DNA of 64,000 bases. It comes from Paenibacillus pabuli. GTDB taxonomy: Bacteria; Bacillota; Bacilli; Paenibacillales; Paenibacillaceae. Location of the stretch: assembly GCF_039831995.1 (NCBI RefSeq), contig NZ_JBDOIO010000005.1, positions 186,001 through 250,000 on the forward strand, given 5' to 3'. Of the stretch, positions 25,801 through 34,794 are shown in pieces. Numbering within the stretch: the stretch's first letter is position 1; every line of letters begins with the position of its first letter. The notes beneath the pieces are model-generated. The model saw only the letters and a list, made by a program, of their open reading frames with translations, ran no database searches and had not been told where the DNA came from. The position numbers and the translations under genes were made by a program.

Positions 25801-26703
25801 AATCAACATTTGTACATGCACTTTGGCATTATCCGTATCTTCGGTGAATACGGGTTCAACACCAAGCAAACTTTGTGCATTTCTACTAGAATCTAACAGA
25901 TCCAATTTCACGATTGGATTTTTCTCATCATAATAAAATAGTGAATAGTTGAACGTTAGTGTGTCAGAACCATTTTGTACAACCAGCTTCAGATCATTCA
26001 CACCTGGATTCAGCTTAAGCTGCGGTGAGAAGAATGAATAATTTTGTAAAAGCTGTGTTGCCAAAGCTTGGCCATTGTTTACAGACACCGTCACTTTCGT
26101 AGCGTTGACAGCTGTACCTTGAAGTGTAATCTCGTCCTTGTTTACTACAATTTGAGTCCCTTCATTAAGGTCCAAGTTATCCGATCCACCGAGTACTTGC
26201 AACTTTTCTACGTAAGGTACTTGGTCAAACAAGATATAAAACGTCTCAGAACGTTCATTCTGTCCTTGTGCACCCGTAAATGTGATGCGGTTCATACCCG
26301 GATAAAGAGTGAGATTTGCCTTGAAACGATTATCCGGTCTATCTGTATCTAACGTGACTACTGCTGGAGCAACACGTGCAGGATCTTCTACCCAGCGATT
26401 TGTGCTTTGGTCCCAGTTCAACAATTGTATGTTTGCACCCAGTGTTGAACCCGTTACTTTGGTATACGTACCCGTAATCGCTTGTTGAGCATCTGTTACT
26501 TTATATACTTTATCTCGTGTTATCTGATTAGCCCCTGCTGTCAATGTCAAATCAACCGTATTTCTGAATTCGGAAATATCGGGAGTAAAATAACTCGTCG
26601 GTTTGTCTGCCGCCGATGCGACTGGTGCCAAGCCTGCCGGTATCAACGATACAACCAGTGCCACCATCATAAGCCAAATCATCGGCTTCCTCGTACGCTG
26701 CAT
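22819..26703 (-). CDS. Large surface protein with C-terminal SLH domains
   Basis: 1294 residues. The signal peptide is MQRTRKPMIWLMMVALVVSL, ending near PVASAADK. The bulk is extracellular repeats containing 'GMNRITFTG', 'GVNDLKLVV' and 'GENRIILTG' motifs, that is, Ig-like modules of about 100 residues. A glycosidase-free region rich in Asn/Thr follows. Three SLH domains lie at about 1110-1290 (TRGEFATLLVKGL, TREQAAVMIARAL, TRAEAGKIAVELL). A GAGGAG site lies 10 nt before the ATG. It lies beside tagO and has its own terminator. It is probably held on pyruvylated cell-wall polymer. The specific function is unknown. Confidence 0.9.
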   Translation of the reverse strand: MQRTRKPMIWLMMVALVVSLIPAGLAPVASAADKPTSYFTPDISEFRNTVDLTLTAGANQITRDKVYKVTDAQQAITGTYTKVTGSTLGANIQLLNWDQSTNRWVEDPARVAPAVVTLDTDRPDNRFKANLTLYPGMNRITFTGAQGQNERSETFYILFDQVPYVEKLQVLGGSDNLDLNEGTQIVVNKDEITLQGTAVNATKVTVSVNNGQALATQLLQNYSFFSPQLKLNPGVNDLKLVVQNGSDTLTFNYSLFYYDEKNPIVKLDLLDSSRNAQSLLGVEPVFTEDTDNAKVHVQMLIPYDEVNKNKFSEGAEIYVDNNTTKETPTFTEEVFIPSLKDNTPSYWLVSFDINAVNFNKGTNGEILEDQNHTLSVTYGTKTVSKRMDFQYMKGQTVITDLKYLKGYSGSGTDNLPTGEPLNGAKVDSGDFYIMVNTNGKPANPLTGLKANYLPLGTSGITVNHVATVSDTSYIFKVVGLKNGNQTVRFNYDSSTAYKDVTISYASKNYIYVENLTDGQTYNVDSGANNTLAVKGQYIDFEDTINSNYFVAEVFANGVKVKSTNTSEGLDPTWLNKTTGAFNFPLNISLKDGPLVFGENRIILTGTGKDEKGQAREIRKELRIYVVDNNVSTITNFQPAVGKDRPSFPPKEFSADNPQLAQIFNLTPEFIYNDSKYTTSLKNYDLVLRGSGAVKMNLNMGTKNILSVDLPANSVNNAVVTFAGDRYTYDFAGDQKDFIMRVQDLVADAPGTYVYTLELINETGAKTSQKLEIVREVSAYRILSPQPTVGNQIVVNKNFVHFDIEAEGATEVLIGKDPAVKRTDLGENRFVYDYVGLKQDKENKIKITITRAGTSNTDTIEVFYTGTVGVDAQYMAPKVATKYNVFNKGLQLSFPKGTVMQSTSTRGITKYYPDTKLLFGIADPTTGIVERRNDYGNIIGFPGTGENSGAPAWSIPDEYLLNFGSTSASSNFGAISDIYWINGGLGEAGDLGSATYAAPTNGLTPYSVEGLFGNPQTPTERKITPSQRGTLTLAFDPNVVDEAGSTITVYRYTATRQWENIGGEVDTKAHTVTVPFDEFGYYKVMKLSRSYNDITNHNWARNILNGLYSKGFMNNLRFEQFGTDDQTTRGEFATLLVKGLNLPINSDNNRTFVDLVPGARSATWDYDRIETAARAGIVTGLTDGVFGPDQPLTREQAAVMIARALKLKLATNDSKLDASLAKAFLDSGSIEKYAGPSIMAVSKAKIMEGAAITVPGQKKPQYNFNPKGNLTRAEAGKIAVELLKKSTKVFPKNLS

Positions 26704-26788
26704 GCAATCATCTCTCCTCTTTTTAAGTCAGTTAACTCTTTTATCGGTGCCTAGGTTCCAATTATTTAGTAAAAACAGCAAATTAAAC

Positions 26789-26818
26789 AAAAAACCTTAT
26801 CCATAACGGATAAGGTTT
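26789..26818 (-). terminator. Intrinsic terminator of tagO
   Basis: Perfect 11-bp stem AAACCTTATCC/GGATAAGGTTT with a 5-nt loop and six T on the minus strand, 47 nt past the tagO stop. Confidence 0.92.
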
Positions 26819-26864
26819 GGGGCTTGGATAATATTCAAGAATTGCAGTAAACGAGCGTTTATAT

Positions 26865-27992
26865 TTAGGATTTCGAGCGAGTCTCCGGATTAATTTTGAC
26901 GCGCATGCGCATCAGGAAATTAATAACCGGTCGTCTGGTTTTACTTACAAGTCCGATAACTTCTGCACCAACTTGCAGGAAGAACATCATGATACAGATC
27001 ACGACAAACGTTACCCAGTTGGCTTCGAACATGGCTGCCGACGATTGAATGATCGCCAGTACACCGAAGAATGCGGCAATACCGTAGATGATCAGCACCG
27101 TCTGACGATGGCTGAATCCAAGTTCACGCAGGCAGTGATGCAGGTGACCTTTGTCCGGTGAGAAAATTGGTTTCCGTTGTACCGCACGACGAATGATCGC
27201 GAAGAACGTATCCGAAAGCGGTACACCAATAATGATCAGCGGCGTGATGAAGGACACGACTGCAATTTGTTTAAACCCGAGCATGGACAGCATCGCCAGA
27301 GAGAATCCAAGGAACAGTGATCCCGTATCTCCCATGAAGATTTTGGCCGGGTGGAAGTTGAAGAACAGGAAGCCGACAATGCTGCCCAGCAGCACCAAGC
27401 ACATCAAGGCAATCATCATATTGCCCATCAGGAAGGACATCACGGCAATGGTACCAATCGCAATACCGGATACACCGGCAGCGAGACCATCCAGACCGTC
27501 GATCAGGTTAATCGCATTCGTAACACCAACGATCCACAGAATAGTCAGCGGAATGGCTACCCAAGCCTCAAGTGAAGAGTATGCATCCTGAAAAGGAATG
27601 TTCACGAAATCGACTCGGATATTAAATCCGAATACGACTACAGCAGCAGCAACGAGCTGCCCAAGCAGTTTTACTTTGGCTGACAGTTCGAAACGGTCAT
27701 CCAGTGCACCAATCAGAACAATAATAGATCCACCGATCAGAAAGGCACTGACAAAGCTCATATCTCTTGTTGTAAACCATGCAGATACAAATGGAAGAAG
27801 TGCAGCTACTGTAATAATAAAAGCAAGAAAAATTCCCAAACCACCGAGACGTGGCATAATCCGAGTATGCACTTTACGCGCATTCGGCGTATCCATTGCA
27901 CCTATTTTAACCGCGAACTTTTTGACAAGCGGTGTCAGGGCAAGAGCCAGTCCCATCGACACGATAAATCCAATGATAAAGATCGCTACCAT
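26865..27992 (-). CDS. tagO: UDP-GlcNAc:undecaprenyl-phosphate GlcNAc-1-phosphate transferase (TagO/WecA)
   Basis: 375 residues with about ten membrane segments. Family motifs: GALDDRF (Asp pair), NLIDGLDGLAAG and the HLHHCLRELGFSHRQTVL loop. It starts polymer synthesis by loading GlcNAc-phosphate on the lipid carrier at the inner membrane face, for teichoic acid or secondary cell-wall polymer. GGGGGT lies upstream of the ATG. A 377-nt gap holding a repeat element separates it from tagA, so they are likely different transcripts. Confidence 0.93.
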   Translation of the reverse strand: MVAIFIIGFIVSMGLALALTPLVKKFAVKIGAMDTPNARKVHTRIMPRLGGLGIFLAFIITVAALLPFVSAWFTTRDMSFVSAFLIGGSIIVLIGALDDRFELSAKVKLLGQLVAAAVVVFGFNIRVDFVNIPFQDAYSSLEAWVAIPLTILWIVGVTNAINLIDGLDGLAAGVSGIAIGTIAVMSFLMGNMMIALMCLVLLGSIVGFLFFNFHPAKIFMGDTGSLFLGFSLAMLSMLGFKQIAVVSFITPLIIIGVPLSDTFFAIIRRAVQRKPIFSPDKGHLHHCLRELGFSHRQTVLIIYGIAAFFGVLAIIQSSAAMFEANWVTFVVICIMMFFLQVGAEVIGLVSKTRRPVINFLMRMRVKINPETRSKS

Positions 27993-28099
27993 TTGAACAT
28001 TCGACCCCCAATTATAATACCCATACGAAATTATAAATCCCCTGATCTCTTTTTTATATATAAAGAAATATTGTTAGCCATATTTAATGAAGCATATTT

Positions 28100-28249
28100 G
28101 TTACACGATAACGAAGAGTGCAAGGAAAACCTGGAGAAGTGTAACGTTTGCCTTTATCACCGGATTTCTCCCTATCTAAAGGGAATAAAAGAAATCTGGA
28201 GATAACAGCAATCGGAAGGTTGTCTTGCAATCGTAGTGCCAAGTGTAAC
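28100..28249 (+). repeat. Dispersed hairpin element, copy A
   Basis: About 150 nt between tagA and tagO, bounded by GTTACAC (28100-28106) and its inverse GTGTAAC (28243-28249). The core is a 15-bp hairpin: TTATCACCGGATTTC (28154-28168) with GAAATCTGGAGATAA (28191-28205). It has one mismatch, one G-U pair and an inner CCCT/AGGG stem. It is preceded by TTTGCC and followed by AACAGCAATCGGAAG. It matches copy B closely and copies C and D in the same plan. Confidence 0.8.
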
Positions 28250-28369
28250 GGTCTGATTCATTCTTTGCGAACACACATGTAATCCGGAATGAATTATACG
28301 CTGATCACACCCGAAATGCCAACCTCAATTTTTAGCAAAAACGTTCATTTTTCTCGTAATAGCCTGTAT

Positions 28370-29128
28370 TTAACGGGCTTTAGTCACGTTTTCTTTGTCC
28401 TGGATCACTTTAATCGCGAATTTTGGAAGCGCAAGCATGCGGCCAGCACGACTCGGTTCGCGAAGCAGTCGGTAAAACCACTCCAGTCTCAGCTTCTGGA
28501 ACAGTTTTGGGGCGCGTTTCGTTTTGCCGGAAATGACATCGAAACTGCCTCCAACGCCCATGGTTACGGGAACCTGAAGCGCCTCCTTGTACTTGTGAAT
28601 CCAGGGCTCCTGCGTATCTGCGCCGCGTGCCACAAACAGAAGATCAGGTGCAGCTTCGCGAATGGAAGCAACCACCTCTTCGTCCTCAGCCGGACCAAAA
28701 TAACCGTCGCGATAACCTACAATACGGATCGCCGGATATTGCTGTTGTAACCGAACTGCCGTTTCTTGAATCACCTCAGGGGTGGAACCGAGCAAATAAA
28801 CGCCCCAGCGATAGTTTTCTCCAACCCGCAGCAATTCATGTAAAAGCTCAAATCCGGGTACTCGCTCTGCCACAGGGTCACCACAATAATTGGCAGCCCA
28901 TACGACACCTGTACCATCCGGTACAATCAATTCGGCAGACTGCATCACCTGCATCATGGACGGATTCTCCAGTGCTGCCATCACCATGATCGGGTTCGCT
29001 GTAATGACCTGGTGCGGCTTCTTGGACAACACGGCTTCCCGGAGAGTCTCCACCGTTTCTTTCATCGTCAGTTTGGAAAAAGGAATGCCATAGATCGAAA
29101 CGGTAGGTATTGATCCGGTCTGATTCAT
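28370..29128 (-). CDS. tagA: WecG/TagA/CpsF-family N-acetylmannosaminyltransferase
   Basis: 252 residues. The family motif run is visible: ITANPIMVMAALENPSM, VPDGTGVVWAANYCG, then GSTPEVIQETA, and GVGGSFDVISGKTKRAPK near the end. TagA adds ManNAc to GlcNAc-PP-undecaprenol, the second step after TagO. AAAGGGTGAG lies just before the ATG. It starts 7 nt after csaB ends, in one operon with csaB and the DUF5693 gene. UDP-ManNAc would come from the epimerase at 52792. Confidence 0.92.
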   Translation of the reverse strand: MNQTGSIPTVSIYGIPFSKLTMKETVETLREAVLSKKPHQVITANPIMVMAALENPSMMQVMQSAELIVPDGTGVVWAANYCGDPVAERVPGFELLHELLRVGENYRWGVYLLGSTPEVIQETAVRLQQQYPAIRIVGYRDGYFGPAEDEEVVASIREAAPDLLFVARGADTQEPWIHKYKEALQVPVTMGVGGSFDVISGKTKRAPKLFQKLRLEWFYRLLREPSRAGRMLALPKFAIKVIQDKENVTKAR

Positions 29129-29135
29129 CTTTATC

Positions 29136-30305
29136 TCACCCTTTGCGGCCTAAATAGTTAATAATTTGCTGTGCAGGCACTCTGGCCTCCTGCTTCAGTT
29201 CGGTAATGCGATCTTCGTTTTCCTTCAACCACTGTGAACGTTGATCCAGAAGAGAGGCTACGCTCTTCGCCAGCTTGTCCCCATCGAGTGCAGTCGTATT
29301 TCCTACAGGCTCACTATCTAGACGAAGCATGAACTGATCGATTTTAGGATCGTATGAGATAGCCACAGGTGGCACATACTGCGATGCGGCATAGATCAAA
29401 CTGTGCAGACGCATGCCAATGACAACATCACACTTGCTGACTTCCTCCAGCATGAGCTGTGGATCGGTCAGATTCGGAGTTATGCTGACCTCGCTGCCTT
29501 TACTAGTGACGTCTCCGAGCATCTCCATAATAAAACGGGAGGCCTGTTCGTCTTTCGGCAAATGAAATGGCATAAAACGCAGATGCACTGCTTTTTTGGC
29601 ACATAGCTTCTTCAGTCCTGAGGCAATCGCCGTCAGTTCCTTCCGATCGGACTCCCAGAAACGCACGGATACACCGATGACTGGAAGTTTCGTTTGCCCC
29701 GCAGATGAACCATCGCTCGCTTGATCCGGCACAGTCCCCGTCGTGACATCCTTTTCCCTGCTACCCTCCGGCAAAGGCAGTCCCATAACCGGGTCAGGTA
29801 CAACATGAATCTGATTCCACTGCAATCCAAGTCCGCGCAGATAATCAGCCGATTGTTCATCCCGAACCGATATATACTTACAACCCTTAAATACGGATCG
29901 GATCATCGGATTAAAGAATTTACGGTTAACGGGACCGATTCCCTGAGCATAAATAAACGTAGGTTTTTTTAGCCACTGGGCCAGCTTGATTACACCCAGA
30001 TAGTAGGGAATGGATTTCAGTCCGGTTGCATCCTGCAGCAAGCTTCCGCCGCCGCTGATCAATCCGTCACTTTCCTTGATTGCTTCGCGAACTTCCTTCA
30101 ATTTCATACGGTGAACGGAACGTACCCCATACATGGCGGTCGTCGACTCCGGATCGATGGAGAGCACGATCGGCTCAATGTTGACGCCGGATCTGTGACT
30201 CTCCTCTTCCAATGCAGTCAGAATCGACTTAAGTACCGCTTCGTCTCCGCTGTTGCGGAATCCGTAATATCCCGAGATGACTAACTTTTGAGAAGTGGTG
30301 ACCAT
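29136..30305 (-). CDS. csaB: Polysaccharide pyruvyltransferase CsaB
   Basis: 389 residues from the ATG at 30305 (AAGGA about 11 nt upstream; other in-frame starts at 30317 and 30335). N-terminal SGYYGFRNSGDEAVLKSI and C-terminal MRLHSLIYAASQYVPPVAISYDPK are hallmark CsaB motifs. CsaB transfers a pyruvyl ketal from phosphoenolpyruvate to ManNAc of the secondary cell-wall polymer, making the ligand for SLH domains. It overlaps the end of the DUF5693 gene by 25 nt, so translation is probably coupled. The three SLH proteins in the window are its likely beneficiaries. A low-complexity insert (PDQASDGSSAGQTK) lies in the middle. Confidence 0.94.
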   Translation of the reverse strand: MVTTSQKLVISGYYGFRNSGDEAVLKSILTALEEESHRSGVNIEPIVLSIDPESTTAMYGVRSVHRMKLKEVREAIKESDGLISGGGSLLQDATGLKSIPYYLGVIKLAQWLKKPTFIYAQGIGPVNRKFFNPMIRSVFKGCKYISVRDEQSADYLRGLGLQWNQIHVVPDPVMGLPLPEGSREKDVTTGTVPDQASDGSSAGQTKLPVIGVSVRFWESDRKELTAIASGLKKLCAKKAVHLRFMPFHLPKDEQASRFIMEMLGDVTSKGSEVSITPNLTDPQLMLEEVSKCDVVIGMRLHSLIYAASQYVPPVAISYDPKIDQFMLRLDSEPVGNTTALDGDKLAKSVASLLDQRSQWLKENEDRITELKQEARVPAQQIINYLGRKG

Positions 30306-32302
30306 TTTTTCCAACATCCTTCCGCTACTTGCCACACACCCACAGCAATGATACCGAAGATTAAGCCAATTCCCAGTCCCATCACTCCACGAATGAGAGA
30401 TAATACAGCCGGTGTATGGATATGCGCGAACGTATCCACCATGGACAACTGTCCAATCGCTGCAATAATGAGTACAAAGATGACTTGACGATATTTTAAA
30501 GCGGCGAACACGCCAACGATAAACAGCGGGTGTCCCAGCACAAATTCTTTGAACCTTGGTCGTACGCCAAATGTATCTTCCAGCGTTGTACGCAGGAACA
30601 TTTCAAATGGGGTTACTGAACCCGAGTTCCCTGTACGTGTCAAATAATAATATCCAGCTGCGGCTGCAACAACCGCCAGAACAACCATCAGTACATTAAC
30701 CGGTGTACGCAGAATTCCTTTGATTTGCTTAATGGAAATCGTACCCGATCCACGATAAAACAAGATATAAATAGCTACCAGTCCCATTGGCGCAAAGTGC
30801 AGCAGGCTCACGCCCCTGAACTGGTTAATGACCAAACTATACGTAATGCTGTTGAGCAATGCGATCATAAATGGAACCGCAAGGAGCGACAGAATCGACG
30901 TTCTTACATACAATATCAACGTTTGTGCCAATCGACGACCCGCAGATGCATTGGGCTGACGCTGCTGCTGATAATTCACGGTTCTAACCGCAAGCACCAT
31001 TGCGATGGTTGGTGCGGAGATCGCAACGAGCAAGGCGATCCCCTGCTCAAGCAAAGTCGGTTTCAGGAGGAACAAGCCCGCACTTCCAACCAAACCTAAT
31101 ACAAACACAAGCAAGGTCAACAGTGGTACGAAGTATGACACCATTAAGGTAATCATGGCAATTGCACCAACTAGCGCAACCAGCTTGGCATAACGCTGAA
31201 TTGAAGATTCTTTTACTGTAAATGCCTCAGCCTGTCCTAGCTCGAATCCGCGCTTCTCCATGCGTTCAATGGCATGCCCTGGCTCACCCAGACTGTTAAT
31301 CAGGTTCTCAATCGGGTCCGTAATCATGGCTTTGGCCGTGTTCCGGCTAGGTCCTGCATTCAGATAGAGCATGCGGATGTTACGGTCCTTGGTAGCAAGC
31401 ACAAAACGGTCCGCAATGACGTCTACATCCAGATTGGCATCTCCCTCACTTAACGAATACAAACGAGCAACGTTGTAGTCCGTTTTGTAGGCAAGGGTTT
31501 CGAAGCCGGATTGAGGTTTCTTCAAGTTTTCAATGGCTGCAAGTCCAATGTCATGTTTGTTCAACAATTGTGCGAACTGATCAAGACTCTTCATCTCCGC
31601 ATTATCATTGTACCCTTTCACTGCATCACCATCAAACAGGATGCGTTTCACGCCATTCTCTTCGAAGAAGGTCAGCAGGCGCTCCATGGATTCCTGGCTG
31701 TATGGCACGCTATCTGCGATCCTTGGCAAAATGTAAAACCCTTTATCACGCAGCATTTGAATAGCAACCGGATCCGGCTGCATCGGCTGCATGTTGGCAT
31801 TCTCCGGAGGAGTCTGCAAAATCAAGCCGCTTCGACCTTCAAATTCCCATGGAACAACCGGAATCTGACGATCCGCGAACGTTTGTTCAATGATGGGTGT
31901 ATAGGTTTGGGCATTTTCTTCGGATGTGAACAATACATACGTGAAGTTCTCGTTAGGAGAAACCACGTTCTGAGTCAGGTTAGCAACATCCTGCCCGTTA
32001 TATACGGTCAGTTTCCGTGACTTTCTAAGCTCATCCAGCGTACTCTCGAATACGGCCATTGTTGTTACGCCGGCATCTTTCAGACGAGTCAATTGCTCAT
32101 TCATAAAATCTTGGGGATGGGCTTGATAAGCCGATATATCCAACAGACCTCTATAATTGAATACAAGTTCCACCTTTTTGGCCGACGATTCCGTCTGTAC
32201 CCGGTCACTGATAACAGGGATGGAAGCGATCAGTCCTATAATGACAACAAGCCACAGCCACTTCCGGGAAGCGGTATTCCAATAAAGCCATTTTTGACGC
32301 AC
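30281..32302 (-). CDS. DUF5693-family polytopic membrane protein
   Basis: 673 residues from a GTG at 32300-32302, chosen because GAGGAGG lies 8 nt upstream; the longer frame to 32398 has no such site. One N-terminal membrane helix (LWLVVIIGLIASIPVI) is followed by a large extracytoplasmic domain of about 340 residues, then about eight to ten membrane helices. It is the first gene of an operon with csaB and tagA. Families of this kind usually accompany csaB; a role in exporting or modifying the wall polymer is an inference from that, not shown. Confidence 0.82.
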   Translation of the reverse strand: MRQKWLYWNTASRKWLWLVVIIGLIASIPVISDRVQTESSAKKVELVFNYRGLLDISAYQAHPQDFMNEQLTRLKDAGVTTMAVFESTLDELRKSRKLTVYNGQDVANLTQNVVSPNENFTYVLFTSEENAQTYTPIIEQTFADRQIPVVPWEFEGRSGLILQTPPENANMQPMQPDPVAIQMLRDKGFYILPRIADSVPYSQESMERLLTFFEENGVKRILFDGDAVKGYNDNAEMKSLDQFAQLLNKHDIGLAAIENLKKPQSGFETLAYKTDYNVARLYSLSEGDANLDVDVIADRFVLATKDRNIRMLYLNAGPSRNTAKAMITDPIENLINSLGEPGHAIERMEKRGFELGQAEAFTVKESSIQRYAKLVALVGAIAMITLMVSYFVPLLTLLVFVLGLVGSAGLFLLKPTLLEQGIALLVAISAPTIAMVLAVRTVNYQQQRQPNASAGRRLAQTLILYVRTSILSLLAVPFMIALLNSITYSLVINQFRGVSLLHFAPMGLVAIYILFYRGSGTISIKQIKGILRTPVNVLMVVLAVVAAAAGYYYLTRTGNSGSVTPFEMFLRTTLEDTFGVRPRFKEFVLGHPLFIVGVFAALKYRQVIFVLIIAAIGQLSMVDTFAHIHTPAVLSLIRGVMGLGIGLIFGIIAVGVWQVAEGCWKKWSPLLKS

Positions 32303-32448
32303 TACATGTACCTCCTCAAGTGTTGGAACCAAATCCACGTTCAGCTCAAGTAATTCATTCAAATAATTAACGGGTATATACACAGCTTGTGTCAACAAGC
32401 CTTCGAATATCCGATCAATCTGCTTCTGACTCTGTAAAAATCACACCT

Positions 32449-32498
32449 AAAAGAAAAGCCCCTCCGCCAACCAACCTTACGGTGCGGAGAGGCTTTTA
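32449..32498 (-). terminator. Intrinsic terminator of pgcA
   Basis: Long stem AAAAGCCTCTCCGC paired with GCGGAGGGGCTTTT around a GC-containing loop, followed by a T-rich tract on the minus strand, 30 nt after the pgcA stop. Confidence 0.85.
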
Positions 32499-32527
32499 AT
32501 CATTCGTGCTTCGTACAACAATCGTAC

Positions 32528-34249
32528 TTATTGTGCGTCTACTCGCGACATTACGGTGGAAGCCAAGCGCTCAATGCGGCCTTCTGCATCTTCTAGGCTC
32601 TCACCACGTACAGCAAAGTACACTTTGATCTTCGGTTCTGTACCCGAAGGGCGCAGGCAGAACCATGATCCATCCGCCAAAATGAACTTCAGGACGTTTT
32701 CCTTCGGCAAGCCATCCAGACCAAGAGAGTAATCAAGCACATCTTGTACCGCGATCCCCGCTACTTCTTGTGGCGGATTGGAACGCCAATCTGTCATTTT
32801 CGCCTGGATTTGTGCTACGCCATCCTTGCCTTTCAACGTACGGGACTCCAGCTTCTCCAGGAAATATCCGAACTGGTTATAGAGCTCCTGCAGCACATCG
32901 TACAGTGTTTTGCCTTGGTTTTTGTAATATGCAGCAGCTTCTGCAATGAGCATCGATGCCAGGATGGCATCTTTGTCACGTGCATAGCTGCCTGCCAGGT
33001 AGCCATAACTCTCTTCATATCCGAACAGGAATGTATGACTGCCGGTTGCTTCGAACTGGTTCATTTTTTCACCGATATATTTGAAGCCAGTCAGGGTGTT
33101 CATCACTTCTGCACCGTAATGCTCCGCAATGACCGCTCCCATCTCGCTCGTTACAATCGTTTTGACCACTGCGCTGTTGGTTGGCAGCTTACCTGTCTCT
33201 TGCAGACGGCTCAGCACGTAGTGCACCATGATTGCACCCGATTGGTTACCAGACAGTACGAAGTACTTGCCATCATTGTCTTTTACGACTGCTCCCATGC
33301 GATCTGCGTCCGGGTCCGTACCAATCAGAATGTCAGCACCTACGGATTCACCAAGTTTCATGGCAAGCGTGAATGCTTCGCGCTCTTCCGGGTTAGGTGA
33401 CTTCACTGTGGAGAATTCAGCATCCGGCTGTTCCTGTTCTGCCACAACATGTACCTGCTCAAAACCGATCTTCTCCAATACACGACGAACCGGAATGTTT
33501 CCTGTGCCGTGCAGCGGCGTAAAGACGATTTTGAAGTCACGGCCTACACCTGATTGAATCAGGTCACGACTCAGACTCACGCTGGCAACCGTATCAACAA
33601 ATGCCTGATCTTCCTCTTCACCCAGCCATACCAGCAAGCCTTGCGCTTCAGCTTCTTCCTGGGTCAGCTTTTTCACATCGGCAAGGGAAGGTACTTCCTG
33701 AATGTATTGGATGACTTTCTCTGCTTCGTGCGGTACCAGTTGGCCACCTTCGTGGTTGTATACTTTGTATCCATTATACTCCGGTGGGTTATGACTTGCC
33801 GTTACCACAATACCGCCCGTCGCTTGCAAGTGACGCACACTGAAGGACAGCTGCGGCGTAGGGCGCAGGGATGTGAACAGCTTGGCTACAATGCCGTTTC
33901 CGGCAAGAACCAACGCAGCATCCAGCGTAAATTCAGGCGAGTAGTGACGGGAGTCATGGGCAATAACCACAGAAGGTCTGCCTTCCTTGTCCCCATGCTG
34001 TTCGAGCAGATAACGTGCAAAACCTTGAGTCGCCCGACCAACGGTGTACTTGTTCATCCGGTTGCTCCCGGCGCCAATGACCCCGCGCAATCCACCTGTA
34101 CCAAACTCCAGATTTCGATAGAAACGATCCTCCAGCTCTTTCGGCTGATCCTGCAAATCACGAAGCTCCTGTTTCGTCGCTTCATCAATCGAAGCATCCT
34201 CCAACCACTGCTGTAACGTCTGTGCTGCTGTTTCGCTTAACTGTTCCAT
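32528..34249 (-). CDS. pgcA: Alpha-phosphoglucomutase / phosphomannomutase
   Basis: 573 residues from the ATG at 34249 (frame open to 34306; GAAGGGG upstream supports 34249). It interconverts glucose-1-phosphate and glucose-6-phosphate and so feeds UDP-glucose and wall-polymer precursors. Motifs: GTGGLRG near residue 50, active-site serine loop TASHNPPEYNGYK (about 140), metal loop DPDADRMG (about 300), sugar loop GYEESYGYL and phosphate-binding RPSGTEPKIKVY near the C-terminus. Length fits B. subtilis PgcA. It is a single-gene unit with a strong terminator. Confidence 0.95.
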   Translation of the reverse strand: MEQLSETAAQTLQQWLEDASIDEATKQELRDLQDQPKELEDRFYRNLEFGTGGLRGVIGAGSNRMNKYTVGRATQGFARYLLEQHGDKEGRPSVVIAHDSRHYSPEFTLDAALVLAGNGIVAKLFTSLRPTPQLSFSVRHLQATGGIVVTASHNPPEYNGYKVYNHEGGQLVPHEAEKVIQYIQEVPSLADVKKLTQEEAEAQGLLVWLGEEEDQAFVDTVASVSLSRDLIQSGVGRDFKIVFTPLHGTGNIPVRRVLEKIGFEQVHVVAEQEQPDAEFSTVKSPNPEEREAFTLAMKLGESVGADILIGTDPDADRMGAVVKDNDGKYFVLSGNQSGAIMVHYVLSRLQETGKLPTNSAVVKTIVTSEMGAVIAEHYGAEVMNTLTGFKYIGEKMNQFEATGSHTFLFGYEESYGYLAGSYARDKDAILASMLIAEAAAYYKNQGKTLYDVLQELYNQFGYFLEKLESRTLKGKDGVAQIQAKMTDWRSNPPQEVAGIAVQDVLDYSLGLDGLPKENVLKFILADGSWFCLRPSGTEPKIKVYFAVRGESLEDAEGRIERLASTVMSRVDAQ

Positions 34250-34362
34250 TCCTATAAACCCCTTCCGTCTATATAAATTCAATGGTTTGCTGAGCTGCTT
34301 CAGCATCTTGCATCAATCCGTTATATACACACTCTGACTGATGCAAATGCTCATGGTTGTAA

Positions 34363-34794
34363 TCAGCTTGGGTCAGACAGGGCAAACATGATTTCGCCTT
34401 CAGCGACGACTTTGTCTTCCACACGGGCTGTCGCTTTGCCTTTACCGATCGAACCCTTCAGACGTGTAATTTCCACTTCCAGCATCAACGTATCTCCGGG
34501 CACGACTTGTCCACGGAATCGGAAATTATCCAGTCCCGCCAAAAAGCCGATTTTGCCTTTATTGCTCTCCACGTTAAGAATGGCTGCTGCGCCTACTTGA
34601 GCCAGTGCTTCGGTGATCAACACCCCTGGCATTACCGGATATTCCGGAAAATGACCGATGAAGAACGGTTCGTTAATGGTTACATTCTTCAAACCAACGG
34701 CGCGTTTGCCATCCTCCATTTCTACAATCTTGTCCACCAGCAGAAACGGGGGACGGTGCGGGATAATGGCTTGAATCTGTTTGCTATCGAGCAC
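34363..34794 (-). CDS. fabZ: 3-hydroxyacyl-[acyl-carrier-protein] dehydratase FabZ
   Basis: 143 residues from a GTG at 34792-34794, supported by AAAGGAG 8 nt upstream and by the usual family length; the frame is open to 34818. It has the N-terminal [12 protein letters not shown], active-site His in [13 protein letters not shown] and Glu in [11 protein letters not shown]. It dehydrates 3-hydroxyacyl-ACP in fatty-acid elongation. In Bacillus the gene (ywpB) lies near flhO/flhP and mbl, as here. No terminator was seen directly after it; pgcA follows after a 113-nt gap. Confidence 0.96.
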   Translation of the reverse strand: MLDSKQIQAIIPHRPPFLLVDKIVEMEDGKRAVGLKNVTINEPFFIGHFPEYPVMPGVLITEALAQVGAAAILNVESNKGKIGFLAGLDNFRFRGQVVPGDTLMLEVEITRLKGSIGKGKATARVEDKVVAEGEIMFALSDPS

